Assembly (NCBI GenBank): GCA_900550835.1
Contig: URTP01000032.1
Span: 1 to 15,411 of the forward strand
Length of the DNA stretch: 15,411 nt
Reading direction: 5' to 3'
Source: an uncultured Collinsella sp.
GTDB lineage: Bacteria > Actinomycetota > Coriobacteriia > Coriobacteriales > Coriobacteriaceae
The stretch's first letter is position 1; every line of letters begins with the position of its first letter. Below are positions 7,568 through 15,344 of the stretch, piece by piece. A program made the position numbers and the translations under genes. The notes beneath the pieces were generated by a model that was not told where the DNA came from, searched no databases, and saw nothing but the letters and a program-made list of their open reading frames with translations.

Positions 7568-8428
7568 ATGTCTTTTGCCATCATAACCGACTCCACGTCG
7601 GACATCTCCCCCGCTCGTGCTCAAGAGCTCGGCATTTACGTGATTCCGCTGCATGTGATTATCGAGGGCGAGGACCTGCTCGACCAGGTGCAGATTACCG
7701 CCGAGGAATACATCGCCCGCATGGCTGGTTCCGAGCAGTTGCCGCACACATCGCAGCCGAGCGCCGGCGAGTTCAAGGCGCTCTTTGACCGCGTGCGCGC
7801 CGACGGCCATGATAGCGCCATCTTTATCTCGCTATGCAGCGAGTGGTCTGCCTGCTATGCCAACGCCAGCCTGACGGCCGAGACCCACGAGCTCGACGTG
7901 CGCTGCATCGATTCGCGCACCGGTTCGGGCGCCGAGGGTCTGCTGGTGGAGTACGCGCTCGCCATGCGCGAGGACGGCCGCAGCCTGGACGAGACCGAGG
8001 CGCAGATCCGCGCGACGCTGCCCGATGCACACCTGCTACTGATTCCCCGCACACTCGAGAACCTCGTTAAGAACGGCCGCGCGCCCAAACTCGCCGGCCA
8101 GCTCACGCAGATGTTCAACATTCGCCTGGCCGTTTCGCCGGAGTGGAAGTCAGGCGAAATCAAGGCCATCAAGAAGGGCCGCGGTGCCAAGCGCATCGTT
8201 GCGAACACCATGGCTGACTGCCTCGAATTTTTGACCGAGCACCCGGGCTCCAGCGTGCGCGTGCTCACGACCGGTGCTGCCGAGGAGCAGGAGCTCGTTA
8301 ACCAAGCGCTCGCAGGCCAGAACTACGTAGACGCCGGCACCGGCCCCATCGGCTGCACCATCGCCACCCACGTAGGCGTCGACGCCATCGCCATCAGCTA
8401 CTGTCCCCGCTACCAACCTGCCAATTAG
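7568..8428 (+). CDS. DegV family fatty-acid-binding protein (FakB-like)
   Basis: DegV-fold proteins hold a fatty acid; FakB members present it to the kinase FakA for phospholipid synthesis. The start is ATG at 7568 with GAAAGG 8 nt upstream, giving 286 residues, the family's usual length. Seen: N-terminal IITDSTSDIS (residues 5-14), the TSQPSAGEF segment (61-69) that contacts the lipid head, an ISLCSEWSACYANA stretch at about 87-100 in place of the usual SxxxSGTYQSA, and C-terminal GPIGCTIATHVG. No FakA gene is in the window, so the partner must be encoded elsewhere. The last codons and the stop lie inside a hairpin repeat (8415-8451), so the C-terminal tail may have been altered by that repeat's insertion. 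Confidence 0.92.
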   Translation: MSFAIITDSTSDISPARAQELGIYVIPLHVIIEGEDLLDQVQITAEEYIARMAGSEQLPHTSQPSAGEFKALFDRVRADGHDSAIFISLCSEWSACYANASLTAETHELDVRCIDSRTGSGAEGLLVEYALAMREDGRSLDETEAQIRATLPDAHLLLIPRTLENLVKNGRAPKLAGQLTQMFNIRLAVSPEWKSGEIKAIKKGRGAKRIVANTMADCLEFLTEHPGSSVRVLTTGAAEEQELVNQALAGQNYVDAGTGPIGCTIATHVGVDAIAISYCPRYQPAN

Positions 8429-8451
8429 GGACAGGTTTATTTTGGCAGGTT
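8415..8451 (+). repeat. GGGAC-core hairpin repeat, copy C, doubling as degV terminator
   Basis: AACCTGCCAA (8415-8424) and TTGGCAGGTT (8442-8451) are perfect 10-bp inverted arms. The inside reads TTA, GGGACAGG, then TTTAT, the same plan as at 1142 and 5140 but here on the plus strand. The right arm is followed by a T-rich stretch (TTTTATCT counting the arm's last bases), so transcripts of the DegV gene may end here. The left arm lies inside the DegV coding region and the core abuts its stop codon (8426-8428). Confidence 0.6.
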
Positions 8452-8554
8452 TTATCTGGGCAAACGTTAAACGGTAACAAAGGCTTGCCTGGCAAGATCG
8501 GACATGCCAAAGCCGTCGAACAACCGAAGTACACCCAGCCACAACAAAGCCATC

Positions 8555-8595
8555 ACGCCGACGCGCCGCAACTCAAGGCGCGCCGGCGTCTTTTT
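8555..8595 (+). terminator. Strong plus-strand terminator 127 nt after the DegV gene
   Basis: ACGCCG plus CGCGCC (8555-8567) pairs with GGCGCG plus CGGCGT (8577-8589) across one A-C mismatch, loop of 9 nt, followed by C and five T residues (8591-8595). No gene ends nearby other than degV at 8428. Either degV has a long structured 3' leader to this point or a small RNA ends here. Between the two lies an imperfect stem-loop (GGCTT/AAGCC with GGCA/TGCC, about 8482-8516). Confidence 0.75.
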
Positions 8596-8603
8596 AGGAG
8601 TCG

Positions 8604-8641
8604 CGGCGGAAAAGGGGCCGTTTTAGCCAAAAGGCCGCGAA
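8604..8641 (+). repeat. 38-bp direct repeat, left copy
   Basis: This segment matches 12144-12181 at 33 of 38 positions without gaps. The shared core includes GTTTTAGCCAA and GGCCGCGAA. Weaker similarity continues a further 20 bp or so (TCCC then CCGC). The two copies bracket the primase-helicase gene and its upstream region. They could be ends of an inserted segment, or two members of a dispersed repeat family. Confidence 0.7.
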
Positions 8642-8733
8642 ACGCTTCCCATTACGCCGCAACTTCATTGCCGCCCAACCAGCTAATCGAGAAATTGGCG
8701 GCGATCGATGCTTTGTCCAACCCCCTTGCGATA

Positions 8734-8961
8734 CCCTCTGGGCAAAAAATGGCAAATATGAGTACTGTTACCAGTTTAGTAACAGCGAAATCTGGCTGAA
8801 TTTGCCATCTTCCGCCAATTCCGAGCGTCATAAAGTCCCGAATCGCCATGTTTAGAGGGTTGATTCTATCCAATCCGAATTGATTGGTCTTAAATACTTT
8901 CCAGATGATATGTTACTGCTCAAACCACAGTACTCATACTTGCCATTTTTTGCCCACAGGG
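8734..8961. repeat. 228-bp structure with about 60-bp inverted arms (MITE-like)
   Basis: The outer 35 bp of the two arms (8734-8768 and 8927-8961) are inverted copies with 2 mismatches and share TGGGCAAAAAATGGCAA and TATGAGTACTGT. Farther in, both arms carry AGTAACA at the same offset (9 nt after ACTGT) and then ATCTGG (8790-8795; CCAGAT at 8901-8906), so similarity covers about 60 bp per arm. The centre is unrelated sequence of about 105 bp that contains the small palindrome CCAATC/GATTGG. No clear target duplication is visible. The whole gap 8642-9142 has no convincing gene; short open frames lack ribosome sites. Confidence 0.75.
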
Positions 8962-9142
8962 TCTATTCGAGGATAGTTTCCTGCGCCTCCAGCCCACCTC
9001 ATGGCCGCCAAAACCCATTCAGCAACAGCTACCGCACATTTTGACATCAGCCAAACACCACTCACGGAGCTGTACTCCGCTATCACCGAACCAAAATCAG
9101 AGTCGAGTCCCTTAAAAATCAAAATAACGTACCCTCATTTCA

Positions 9143-12100
9143 ATGAACTCCGACAAGAACGGCATTTACATGAGCACCGTCACGCATCAATACGCCCTCA
9201 TCGGGGGTACGCTATTCCAATTCAAGAAAACCGTCGCCCATGTATCGGAGCCGCACAGCCAAATCGTCATCTGCGGCAACGGTCCAGACATCCGTTACGC
9301 AACACTGGAAGAATGGGAGAAAGCTGGCGAATCTTTCGATAGACGGGCACAGGTCGAAGGAATCGTCACCAGTGCGAGCCCAGCGCGCGACAAACTGGAA
9401 CTCTTTCGCAATCTCTTTACTGGCCGCAAAGATGTTTACGCTCATGGGTACCGCAGAAAAGACGGGGGCATCGGCTATACACCCGCCTGCGCAAATGAAT
9501 GGAAGGCAAGCATTTGCCCCAAAGTAAATCGTCAGAAAACCAAATGCGCGGAATGCGGCAACCGCATCTTCCCCAAGCTGAGCGATGCCGCGATCATCGC
9601 CCATTTCAAAGGCAACGACGACAGGCTCCGAGACGTCATAGGTCAATACGTTCTCGATAGTGACAGTAACACAAAAGTCCTGGTCATCGACTTTGACGGA
9701 GCCGATTGGAAAGAAGCGACAAACGCCATTCGGCTTGTCGCAAAAAACCATGGGATCGATGCTGCAGTCGAGCGATCGAGATCAGGTAACGGCGCACATG
9801 TCTGGTTTTTCTTCCTAGAGCTCACCAGCGCAAAGATCGCACGAGAATTTGGAAGCAGCCTTATCACCGAAGCGGCGGCGCTCAACAAGACAATCACCTT
9901 TGAAGCTTTTGACCGGATGCTGCCCGCGCAGTCCACCATTCCTGAGGGCGGCTTCGGAAATCTCATAGCACTGCCTTTTCAAGGAAAAGCGCAGCGAAAA
10001 GGGAACAGTGTATTTGTTGACGAGCAATTTGAGCCCTTTCCCGATCAATGGCTTTACCTTTCACAAATTCAGCTGGTTCCACATGCAACGGTGCAAAATC
10101 TAATCGAAAGCATCGACAATAAACCGCATGGAATATCAGCTGCAGTGGCGGGAAACACCGCCGCGCCACATTCTCAGAGGCCGCGAAAGCGGCTTCCGCT
10201 CACGCTGCAGGACTTCCCGTCATCGCTACCCGTCACGCAAGCCGATATGCTCTACATAACCGAAAGATCTCTGAGCCCGGCCGCCCAGATGGAGGTTCGC
10301 AGGCTTGCAACATTTGCCAACCCGGAATTCTTCCGTGCCCAATCAATGCACCAATCAGTATTTGGCAAACCGCGGTACATAGACCTCAGTGAACTTAGAG
10401 ATGGCTGCGTTGCGATTCCCAGAGGCTGTAAAGCTCAACTCGAGCGGCTGCTTCAAGAAGCCGGCGCTTCTGCTCACTATTCAGACAAGCGCATGTCGGG
10501 CAATCCAATTGTGATGACATTTAAAGGGGCTCTTCGCCCTGAACAGCAAATTGCCGCCGAACAGATGCTCAACTATGAAGACGGGATCATGTCCGCGCCG
10601 ACGGGTTTCGGGAAAACCGTCATTGGGGCCTATCTTATTGCTGCCATCGGTCTTCCAACGCTTGTCATCGTTCCCAAGACTGCGCTCATTGCCCAATGGA
10701 AATCCCAGCTCGAACGGTTTATCGACATTACGGATAACAGAAAGCCAGTTCGAACCCCAAAAGGACGAATCAGTAAAAGGCAGCCTCCGCTCATTGGCCA
10801 AATCGGAGGAGGCAAAACCACCATAAGCCATCTCATCGACATTGCTTCATTCCAGTCTCTGTCCAGCAAGGACCCCCAGACCGGAGAACCAATAGCCAAG
10901 GAGTTCGTTCGTGATTACGGCCTCATCATCTGTGATGAATGTCACCATGCAGCCGCACCACAGCTTGAGCTCGTCCTCAAATCCGCTCCAGCCAAATATG
11001 TATACGGCCTTTCCGCGACGCCCGAACGCTCGGACGGACTCACGCGAGCACTCTCAATGCTCTGCGGCCCGCTTCGCCATGTCATTGATCCAAAAACGCA
11101 AGCAATCCAACAGGGAATTCAGCGCGTTGTTAGGCCGCGTTTTACCGGAGTTCGACTACCCGCCTACGAACCAGGGGCGTCCTTTAATCAAGTTCTCGAT
11201 CTCCTGTGTGCGCACACAGCGAGAAACGAAGCAATTGTCGACGATGCCCTCGAGACCGCGTCAAACGGTCGACATCCGCTTGTGCTATCCAAAAGGAAAA
11301 AACATGCCGAAGAGCTGTGTAGGCTGCTTCAAAGCCGCGGACACGAACCTATACTCTTAACCGGAGAAATCGACGCCAAAGAAAGAAAGGCAATACTGAA
11401 CAGCCTTCCCGGCTTCGAGCATGAGCATCGAATTATCATCGCAACCGAAGGCCTTCTGGGCGAGGGTTTCGACCTGTCTTACCTTGACACTCTGCTCATT
11501 GCCACACCGATATCTTGGGACGGCAGCATAACGCAGCAGGCAGGCAGGCTACATAGAAGTCACGAGGGCAAGCAGCGGGTTGAGATATTCGACTATGTTG
11601 ATTTGTCGATACCCATGCTCGCGCACATGTACCAGAAGAGACTCAAGACCTACGCCAAGCTGGGGTATGAAGTCTTTGCAGCAAATGACAACAAACGGGC
11701 CGATCAAAACATCCTCGTTAGGCCGGCAAGGGCCGTGGAGGCCTTAGCGGATGACATCGAGCGCGCAACGAAAAGCATTTTTATTGCCGCGCCCTACGCA
11801 TCCGCTGCATGCCTCGCAAAGCTCGCTGCCGTACTCACAGGCGCCGCCGCCCGTGGGATTGCCCTTGAGATTTCAATTGCCTCGACTCCGCACAATGACG
11901 TGAAAGCGATTTTTACCGAGATGAACGTCGACTATTCCATCAAAGCCGAAGGGCGCCTGCGCGCGTCAGTAATTGACGAGGAAACCGTCTGGTACGGAAC
12001 TATCCCGTTACTGGCCTTTCCTAAGAAAGAGGACTGCAGCATCCGTTTCAAAAGCAGCGAAGTTGCAGCCGAGCTTTTAAGCGAAATCCAGCGAAGAGGA

Positions 12101-12154
12101 GAACTGGAGGTCGCAGCCACGAACGGGACGTCTCCAACAGTTACGGTGGAATAG
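9143..12154 (+). CDS. TOTE-type primase/SF2 helicase with degenerate PLD domain
   Basis: A 1003-residue multidomain protein likely to act on DNA or RNA in defence or element conflict. Seen in order: archaeo-eukaryotic primase-like domain (about 85-320) with a Cys set C116, C125, C135, C138, acidic pair VIDFD (D183, D185), SGNGAHVW with His219, and Asp257; a variable linker (about 325-460); an XPB-like SF2 helicase with APTGFGKT (485-492), DECH (598-601), SAT (624-626) and QQAGRLHR (798-805); a PLD-like domain (about 865-985) in which the HxK of the HKD motif reads RLR (938-940). The primase block matches my knowledge of the domain named from TOTE conflict systems. Start is uncertain: neither ATG 9143 nor ATG 9170 has a clear ribosome site, and an in-frame stop lies at 9125. 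Base composition is visibly more A+T-rich than that of its neighbours, suggesting transfer. The stop codon lies within a direct repeat. Confidence 0.9.
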   Translation: MNSDKNGIYMSTVTHQYALIGGTLFQFKKTVAHVSEPHSQIVICGNGPDIRYATLEEWEKAGESFDRRAQVEGIVTSASPARDKLELFRNLFTGRKDVYAHGYRRKDGGIGYTPACANEWKASICPKVNRQKTKCAECGNRIFPKLSDAAIIAHFKGNDDRLRDVIGQYVLDSDSNTKVLVIDFDGADWKEATNAIRLVAKNHGIDAAVERSRSGNGAHVWFFFLELTSAKIAREFGSSLITEAAALNKTITFEAFDRMLPAQSTIPEGGFGNLIALPFQGKAQRKGNSVFVDEQFEPFPDQWLYLSQIQLVPHATVQNLIESIDNKPHGISAAVAGNTAAPHSQRPRKRLPLTLQDFPSSLPVTQADMLYITERSLSPAAQMEVRRLATFANPEFFRAQSMHQSVFGKPRYIDLSELRDGCVAIPRGCKAQLERLLQEAGASAHYSDKRMSGNPIVMTFKGALRPEQQIAAEQMLNYEDGIMSAPTGFGKTVIGAYLIAAIGLPTLVIVPKTALIAQWKSQLERFIDITDNRKPVRTPKGRISKRQPPLIGQIGGGKTTISHLIDIASFQSLSSKDPQTGEPIAKEFVRDYGLIICDECHHAAAPQLELVLKSAPAKYVYGLSATPERSDGLTRALSMLCGPLRHVIDPKTQAIQQGIQRVVRPRFTGVRLPAYEPGASFNQVLDLLCAHTARNEAIVDDALETASNGRHPLVLSKRKKHAEELCRLLQSRGHEPILLTGEIDAKERKAILNSLPGFEHEHRIIIATEGLLGEGFDLSYLDTLLIATPISWDGSITQQAGRLHRSHEGKQRVEIFDYVDLSIPMLAHMYQKRLKTYAKLGYEVFAANDNKRADQNILVRPARAVEALADDIERATKSIFIAAPYASAACLAKLAAVLTGAAARGIALEISIASTPHNDVKAIFTEMNVDYSIKAEGRLRASVIDEETVWYGTIPLLAFPKKEDCSIRFKSSEVAAELLSEIQRRGELEVAATNGTSPTVTVE

Positions 12155-12181
12155 GGGCTGTTTTAGCCAATCGGCCGCGAA
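12144..12181 (+). repeat. 38-bp direct repeat, right copy
   Basis: Matches 8604-8641 at 33 of 38 positions in the same orientation. It covers the last codons and TAG stop (12152-12154) of the primase-helicase gene, then continues into the 63-bp convergent gap before the toxin gene. GGCT and AGCC inside it can form a small stem (GGCT, gtttt, AGCC), too weak to be a convincing terminator on its own. Confidence 0.7.
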
Positions 12182-12217
12182 TCAATCCCTATTTCCCCGC
12201 GAAACATAAGCGAGCAA

Positions 12218-12526
12218 TCAGCCCTGCGGGCCCTGAAATAACTCCTCATGCGAGCCCATTCTCACCAGTCGGATCACAGGATTAGTCTTATGCGGCAAGT
12301 ACAGAACGACCACATCGACCAAGCCATCGGATAGATGGAAATCGATGTGGCCGTTGTAATTGCCGCCCGGGTTTGAAAGCTCATGGGCGCCATATTCCGC
12401 GGGAAGCGAGCCGCGAGCTGCAAGCTCTGCGACTGCTGCCTTAAACTCGGTTTTTAGCTGCGGATGGATGCGCATCGTCCGTTTGTAATCCGCCTTAAAC
12501 TGAGCCTCGACTTTAATCTCAAACAT
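12218..12526 (-). CDS. YafQ-type toxin of a type II toxin-antitoxin system
   Basis: A 102-residue RelE/ParE-fold protein of the YafQ subgroup; YafQ toxins cut mRNA on the ribosome. Seen: N-terminal basic helical region (KADYKRTMRIHP), then GAHEL with His48, GHIDFH with His60 and His64, a beta-strand run DVVVLYL, and C-terminal RMGSHEELF with His93. In E. coli YafQ, as I recall it, two His, one Asp and a C-terminal His are catalytic; here His48, His60 and His93 align, while the Asp position (four after His60) is His64, with Asp62 and Asp67 close by. The start ATG at 12526 follows the antitoxin stop by 2 nt. It is convergent with the helicase gene. Type assignment is firm at superfamily level, less so for target specificity. 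Confidence 0.88.
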   Translation of the reverse strand: MFEIKVEAQFKADYKRTMRIHPQLKTEFKAAVAELAARGSLPAEYGAHELSNPGGNYNGHIDFHLSDGLVDVVVLYLPHKTNPVIRLVRMGSHEELFQGPQG

Positions 12527-12528
12527 CG

Positions 12529-12828
12529 CTAGTCCTCATCGAGGAATGATATAAGCTCATCAGCGTTATTGAATGACGGGCTGTCGTCTGGCAGAATCCC
12601 CAACTCATGAGCCTCGGCAATCACCATGGCGCGCCTCGTCGCCTCGTTGGGCACCTCCGCCCTTCCTACAATCTCAAAAGGAATCTTTCGCTGATTTACA
12701 AGCTGCCGAACGGCAAGATTGAGATAGGAATTGAGGCTGAGGCCGACCGAATCCAAGAACTCGGTCGCCTGCTCCTTGAGCCCCTCTTCGATGCGAACCG
12801 TCGTAGGCTTAACCGTTGCAGTAGACAT
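12529..12828 (-). CDS. RelB/DinJ-family antitoxin
   Basis: A 99-residue antitoxin. Seen: N-terminal ribbon-helix-helix DNA-binding fold (TTVRIEEGLKEQATEFLDSVG then LSLNSYLNLAVRQLV, about residues 9-46), followed by KIPFEI, a typical DinJ/RelB boundary, and an acidic C-terminal tail that should wrap the toxin. The start is ATG at 12828 with GAGGAGG 6 nt upstream; an upstream in-frame start at 12921 would add 31 residues coming from the terminator/promoter region and is rejected. Antitoxin-then-toxin order with a 2-nt gap implies coupled expression and autoregulation by the complex. A -10-like TATACT lies at 12865-12860. Confidence 0.9.
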   Translation of the reverse strand: MSTATVKPTTVRIEEGLKEQATEFLDSVGLSLNSYLNLAVRQLVNQRKIPFEIVGRAEVPNEATRRAMVIAEAHELGILPDDSPSFNNADELISFLDED

Positions 12829-12875
12829 ACGCGACCTCCTCGCACTCGTCTTTTGCATCAGTATACCCAAGTAAA

Positions 12876-12911
12876 ATGGCAACCTGACGTTAGAAAGCAT
12901 CAGATTGCCAT
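12876..12911 (-). terminator. Terminator hairpin downstream of the LOG gene
   Basis: Read on the minus strand, ATGGCAATCTGA (12911-12900) pairs with TCAGGTTGCCAT (12887-12876) with one G-T position, loop of 12 nt, followed by TTTTACTT. It lies 41 nt after the LOG gene stop and just upstream of the toxin-antitoxin promoter, separating the two units. The same arms could also serve as an operator for the antitoxin. Next to it, TATTCATG is repeated in tandem at about 12917-12934. Confidence 0.65.
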
Positions 12912-12952
12912 GCATATTCATGTATATTCATGTCGCGGTGGGCACGATTGCC

Positions 12953-13711
12953 CTACATCAGCCCGCTCAGGACGATGTCGACTGCCTCGTTGAGGTCGTC
13001 GGTAATGTGCACCAGCTCCGGATCGAGTGGGCTGATCATGCCGGCATCCATCACCGGACCGTTGAGCCAGTCGAACAGGCCCTGCCAGTACTCGGTTCCC
13101 ACCAGCACGAGCGGCATGCGCTTGACCTTGTGCGTCTGCACCAGCGTAAGGACCTCGAACATCTCGTCGAGCGTACCAAAACCGCCGGGGAACACGATGG
13201 CGCCCGAGCTGTATTTGACGAACATGGTCTTGCGCACAAAGAAGTAGCGGAAGTCCATGCCCAAGTTCACGTATTTGTTGAGCCCGTGCTCGTGCGGGAG
13301 CTCGATCCCCAAGCCGACCGATTTGCCGTTGGCACTCGCCGCTCCCCTGTTGGCTGCCTCCATGATGCCGGGGCCGCCACCGGTAATCACGGCCACGCCG
13401 CGCTGGGCGATCTTTCGTCCAACCATGCGCGCCGCCTTGTAGAGCGGATCGGTCTTGGGTGTACGGGCGCTGCCAAAGATGGTCACCGCAGGACCAAGCT
13501 CAGCAAGTGCACCAAAGCCATCGACAAACTCTGCCTGAATGCGCAGCACGCGCCAGGGGTCAGCGTGCAGCCAGTCGGTCGAGTCCTCGGGCGCCAGCAG
13601 GTTGGCGTACGTATTGTCCTTGGGAATCATGGGGCCGCGCATGACCACGGGGCCGCGGCGATACGTCTCATCGTAGGCAGGCTCGACCTCGACATTCTCA
13701 TCCTTAATCAT
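12953..13711 (-). CDS. LOG-family Rossmann-fold protein (TIGR00730 type)
   Basis: Member of the LOG family (cytokinin riboside 5'-monophosphate phosphoribohydrolase-like), which splits nucleoside monophosphates into base and ribose phosphate; bacterial members may work in nucleotide turnover. It has 252 residues. Seen: AVTIFGSAR (75-83) at the start of the Rossmann fold, nucleotide-binding GGGPGIMEAANRG (111-123), and the catalytic signature PGGFGTLDE (175-183) with its Glu. The first 50 or so residues precede the core, which is a moderately long N-terminus. The start ATG at 13711 has AGGAGTG about 5 nt upstream. It lies downstream of tgt in the same direction, separated by a hairpin that may be a terminator or attenuator. 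The actual substrate is unknown. Confidence 0.9.
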   Translation of the reverse strand: MIKDENVEVEPAYDETYRRGPVVMRGPMIPKDNTYANLLAPEDSTDWLHADPWRVLRIQAEFVDGFGALAELGPAVTIFGSARTPKTDPLYKAARMVGRKIAQRGVAVITGGGPGIMEAANRGAASANGKSVGLGIELPHEHGLNKYVNLGMDFRYFFVRKTMFVKYSSGAIVFPGGFGTLDEMFEVLTLVQTHKVKRMPLVLVGTEYWQGLFDWLNGPVMDAGMISPLDPELVHITDDLNEAVDIVLSGLM

Positions 13712-13736
13712 GGGACACTCCTATCGAACATAGAAA

Positions 13737-13773
13737 CGGGCGGGGTCGACGCCATGCGTCAAACACCCGCCCG
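13737..13773 (-). terminator. Hairpin between tgt and the LOG gene
   Basis: CGGGCGGG (13737-13744) and CCCGCCCG (13766-13773) form a perfect 8-bp stem; inside, GACGC and GCGTC add a 5-bp tip. On the minus strand it is followed by TTTC. It begins 72 nt after the tgt stop and ends only 25 nt before the LOG start codon, so it leaves little room for a separate promoter. Partial read-through from tgt is likely. Confidence 0.6.
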
Positions 13774-13845
13774 AACATCAACCATTCGGTATGGTACCCA
13801 CGATGCATCATGCGCTTGCAAGGCATCGGTCAGCGGTCGCGGCTC

Positions 13846-14985
<1,140 letters not shown>

Positions 14986-15022
14986 AAACTGGAACTCCTT
15001 GGTTGCGGTTCATACGCAAACC

Positions 15023-15028
15023 ATTATA
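15023..15028 (-). promoter_or_regulatory. -10 box of the tgt promoter
   Basis: A perfect TATAAT on the minus strand, 38 nt before the tgt start codon. No strong -35 lies 16-18 nt upstream (the region reads G+C-rich with TTGCGG too close), so the promoter is called on the -10 word and position. Confidence 0.55.
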
Positions 15029-15085
15029 CGGGCAACCCGCAAGAAGCACCGACTCGACAGAAACTGGTGCGAGGAGGATACGGCA

Positions 15086-15231
15086 GGGACACGGCAAATG
15101 AGCGTGGATTTTTGGACGCTTACCGGATGAGCGTGGATAATCTCCCACTTTTGCCCAAAGCACAGCCCAAAAACGGGAGATTATCCACTTTCATTCTGCG
15201 GGCACTCATTTAAGTACGTCCCCGATGAGTG
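15086..15231. repeat. Composite palindromic repeat (REPIN-like) with a GGGGAC core
   Basis: The ends are imperfect inverted copies: GGGACACGGCAAATGAGCGTG on the plus strand at 15086-15106 resembles the minus-strand reading of 15203-15223 (GGGGAC, then AAATGAGTG). In the middle, GTGGATAATCTCCC (15133-15146) and its exact complement (15175-15188) form a 14-bp stem. ATGAGCGTGGAT is repeated directly at 15098 and 15127. At the right end CACTCAT (15203-15209) and ATGAGTG (15225-15231) form a hairpin around GTCCCC, the same plan as copies A-C elsewhere. Two inverted copies of a hairpin repeat joined by a spacer is the layout of REPINs. Confidence 0.6.
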
Positions 15232-15315
15232 GAGCTATTTACCAGCCACGGCAACGCCGATATTTTGGCAACGTCAGCGAGCGGGTCGCATTTGAGACAA
15301 GGTGCCGTGAAATGA

Positions 15316-15344
15316 AAGGGCGCTGACCTTCTGGTCGCGCCCTT
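15316..15344 (-). terminator. Terminator hairpin of the gene entering from the right
   Basis: AAGGGCGC (15316-15323) pairs with GCGCCCTT (15337-15344); one bulged base (15324) separates this stem from a GACC/GGTC tip with a 4-nt loop. The minus-strand transcript continues TCATTTCA, a T-rich but interrupted tract. The tip, the bulge position and the flanking sequence toward the stop codon match the dipeptidase terminator at 5182-5255. Outer arms 15281-15300 and 15361-15379 extend the palindrome. Confidence 0.65.

Noticed and set aside
8467..8553. Minus-strand frame of 28 codons (begins MALLWLGVLRL) in the gap after degV
   Set aside because: No ribosome site; its start lies beside the stem of a plus-strand terminator. 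It looks like translation of a repeat or structured non-coding segment.
8485..8799. Plus-strand 104-codon frame
   Set aside because: It runs through a strong terminator, a direct repeat and an inverted-repeat arm, with low-complexity composition; not a credible gene.
8652..8873. Minus-strand 73-codon frame across the left inverted arm
   Set aside because: It crosses the arm of the inverted repeat and has no recognisable family or ribosome site; better explained as repeat sequence.
8734..8961. CRISPR array or tandem repeats
   Set aside because: Only two copies, inverted rather than direct, with unrelated centre; no regular spacers.
10796..10824. Second Walker A (IGGGKTT) inside the helicase
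   Set aside because: The IGQIGGGK segment is a usual part of XPB-like helicase domains, not a second ATPase site.
14986..15060. preQ1 riboswitch in the tgt leader
   Set aside because: The leader after the TATAAT box is only about 30 nt and lacks the stem plus A-rich tail of a preQ1 aptamer.
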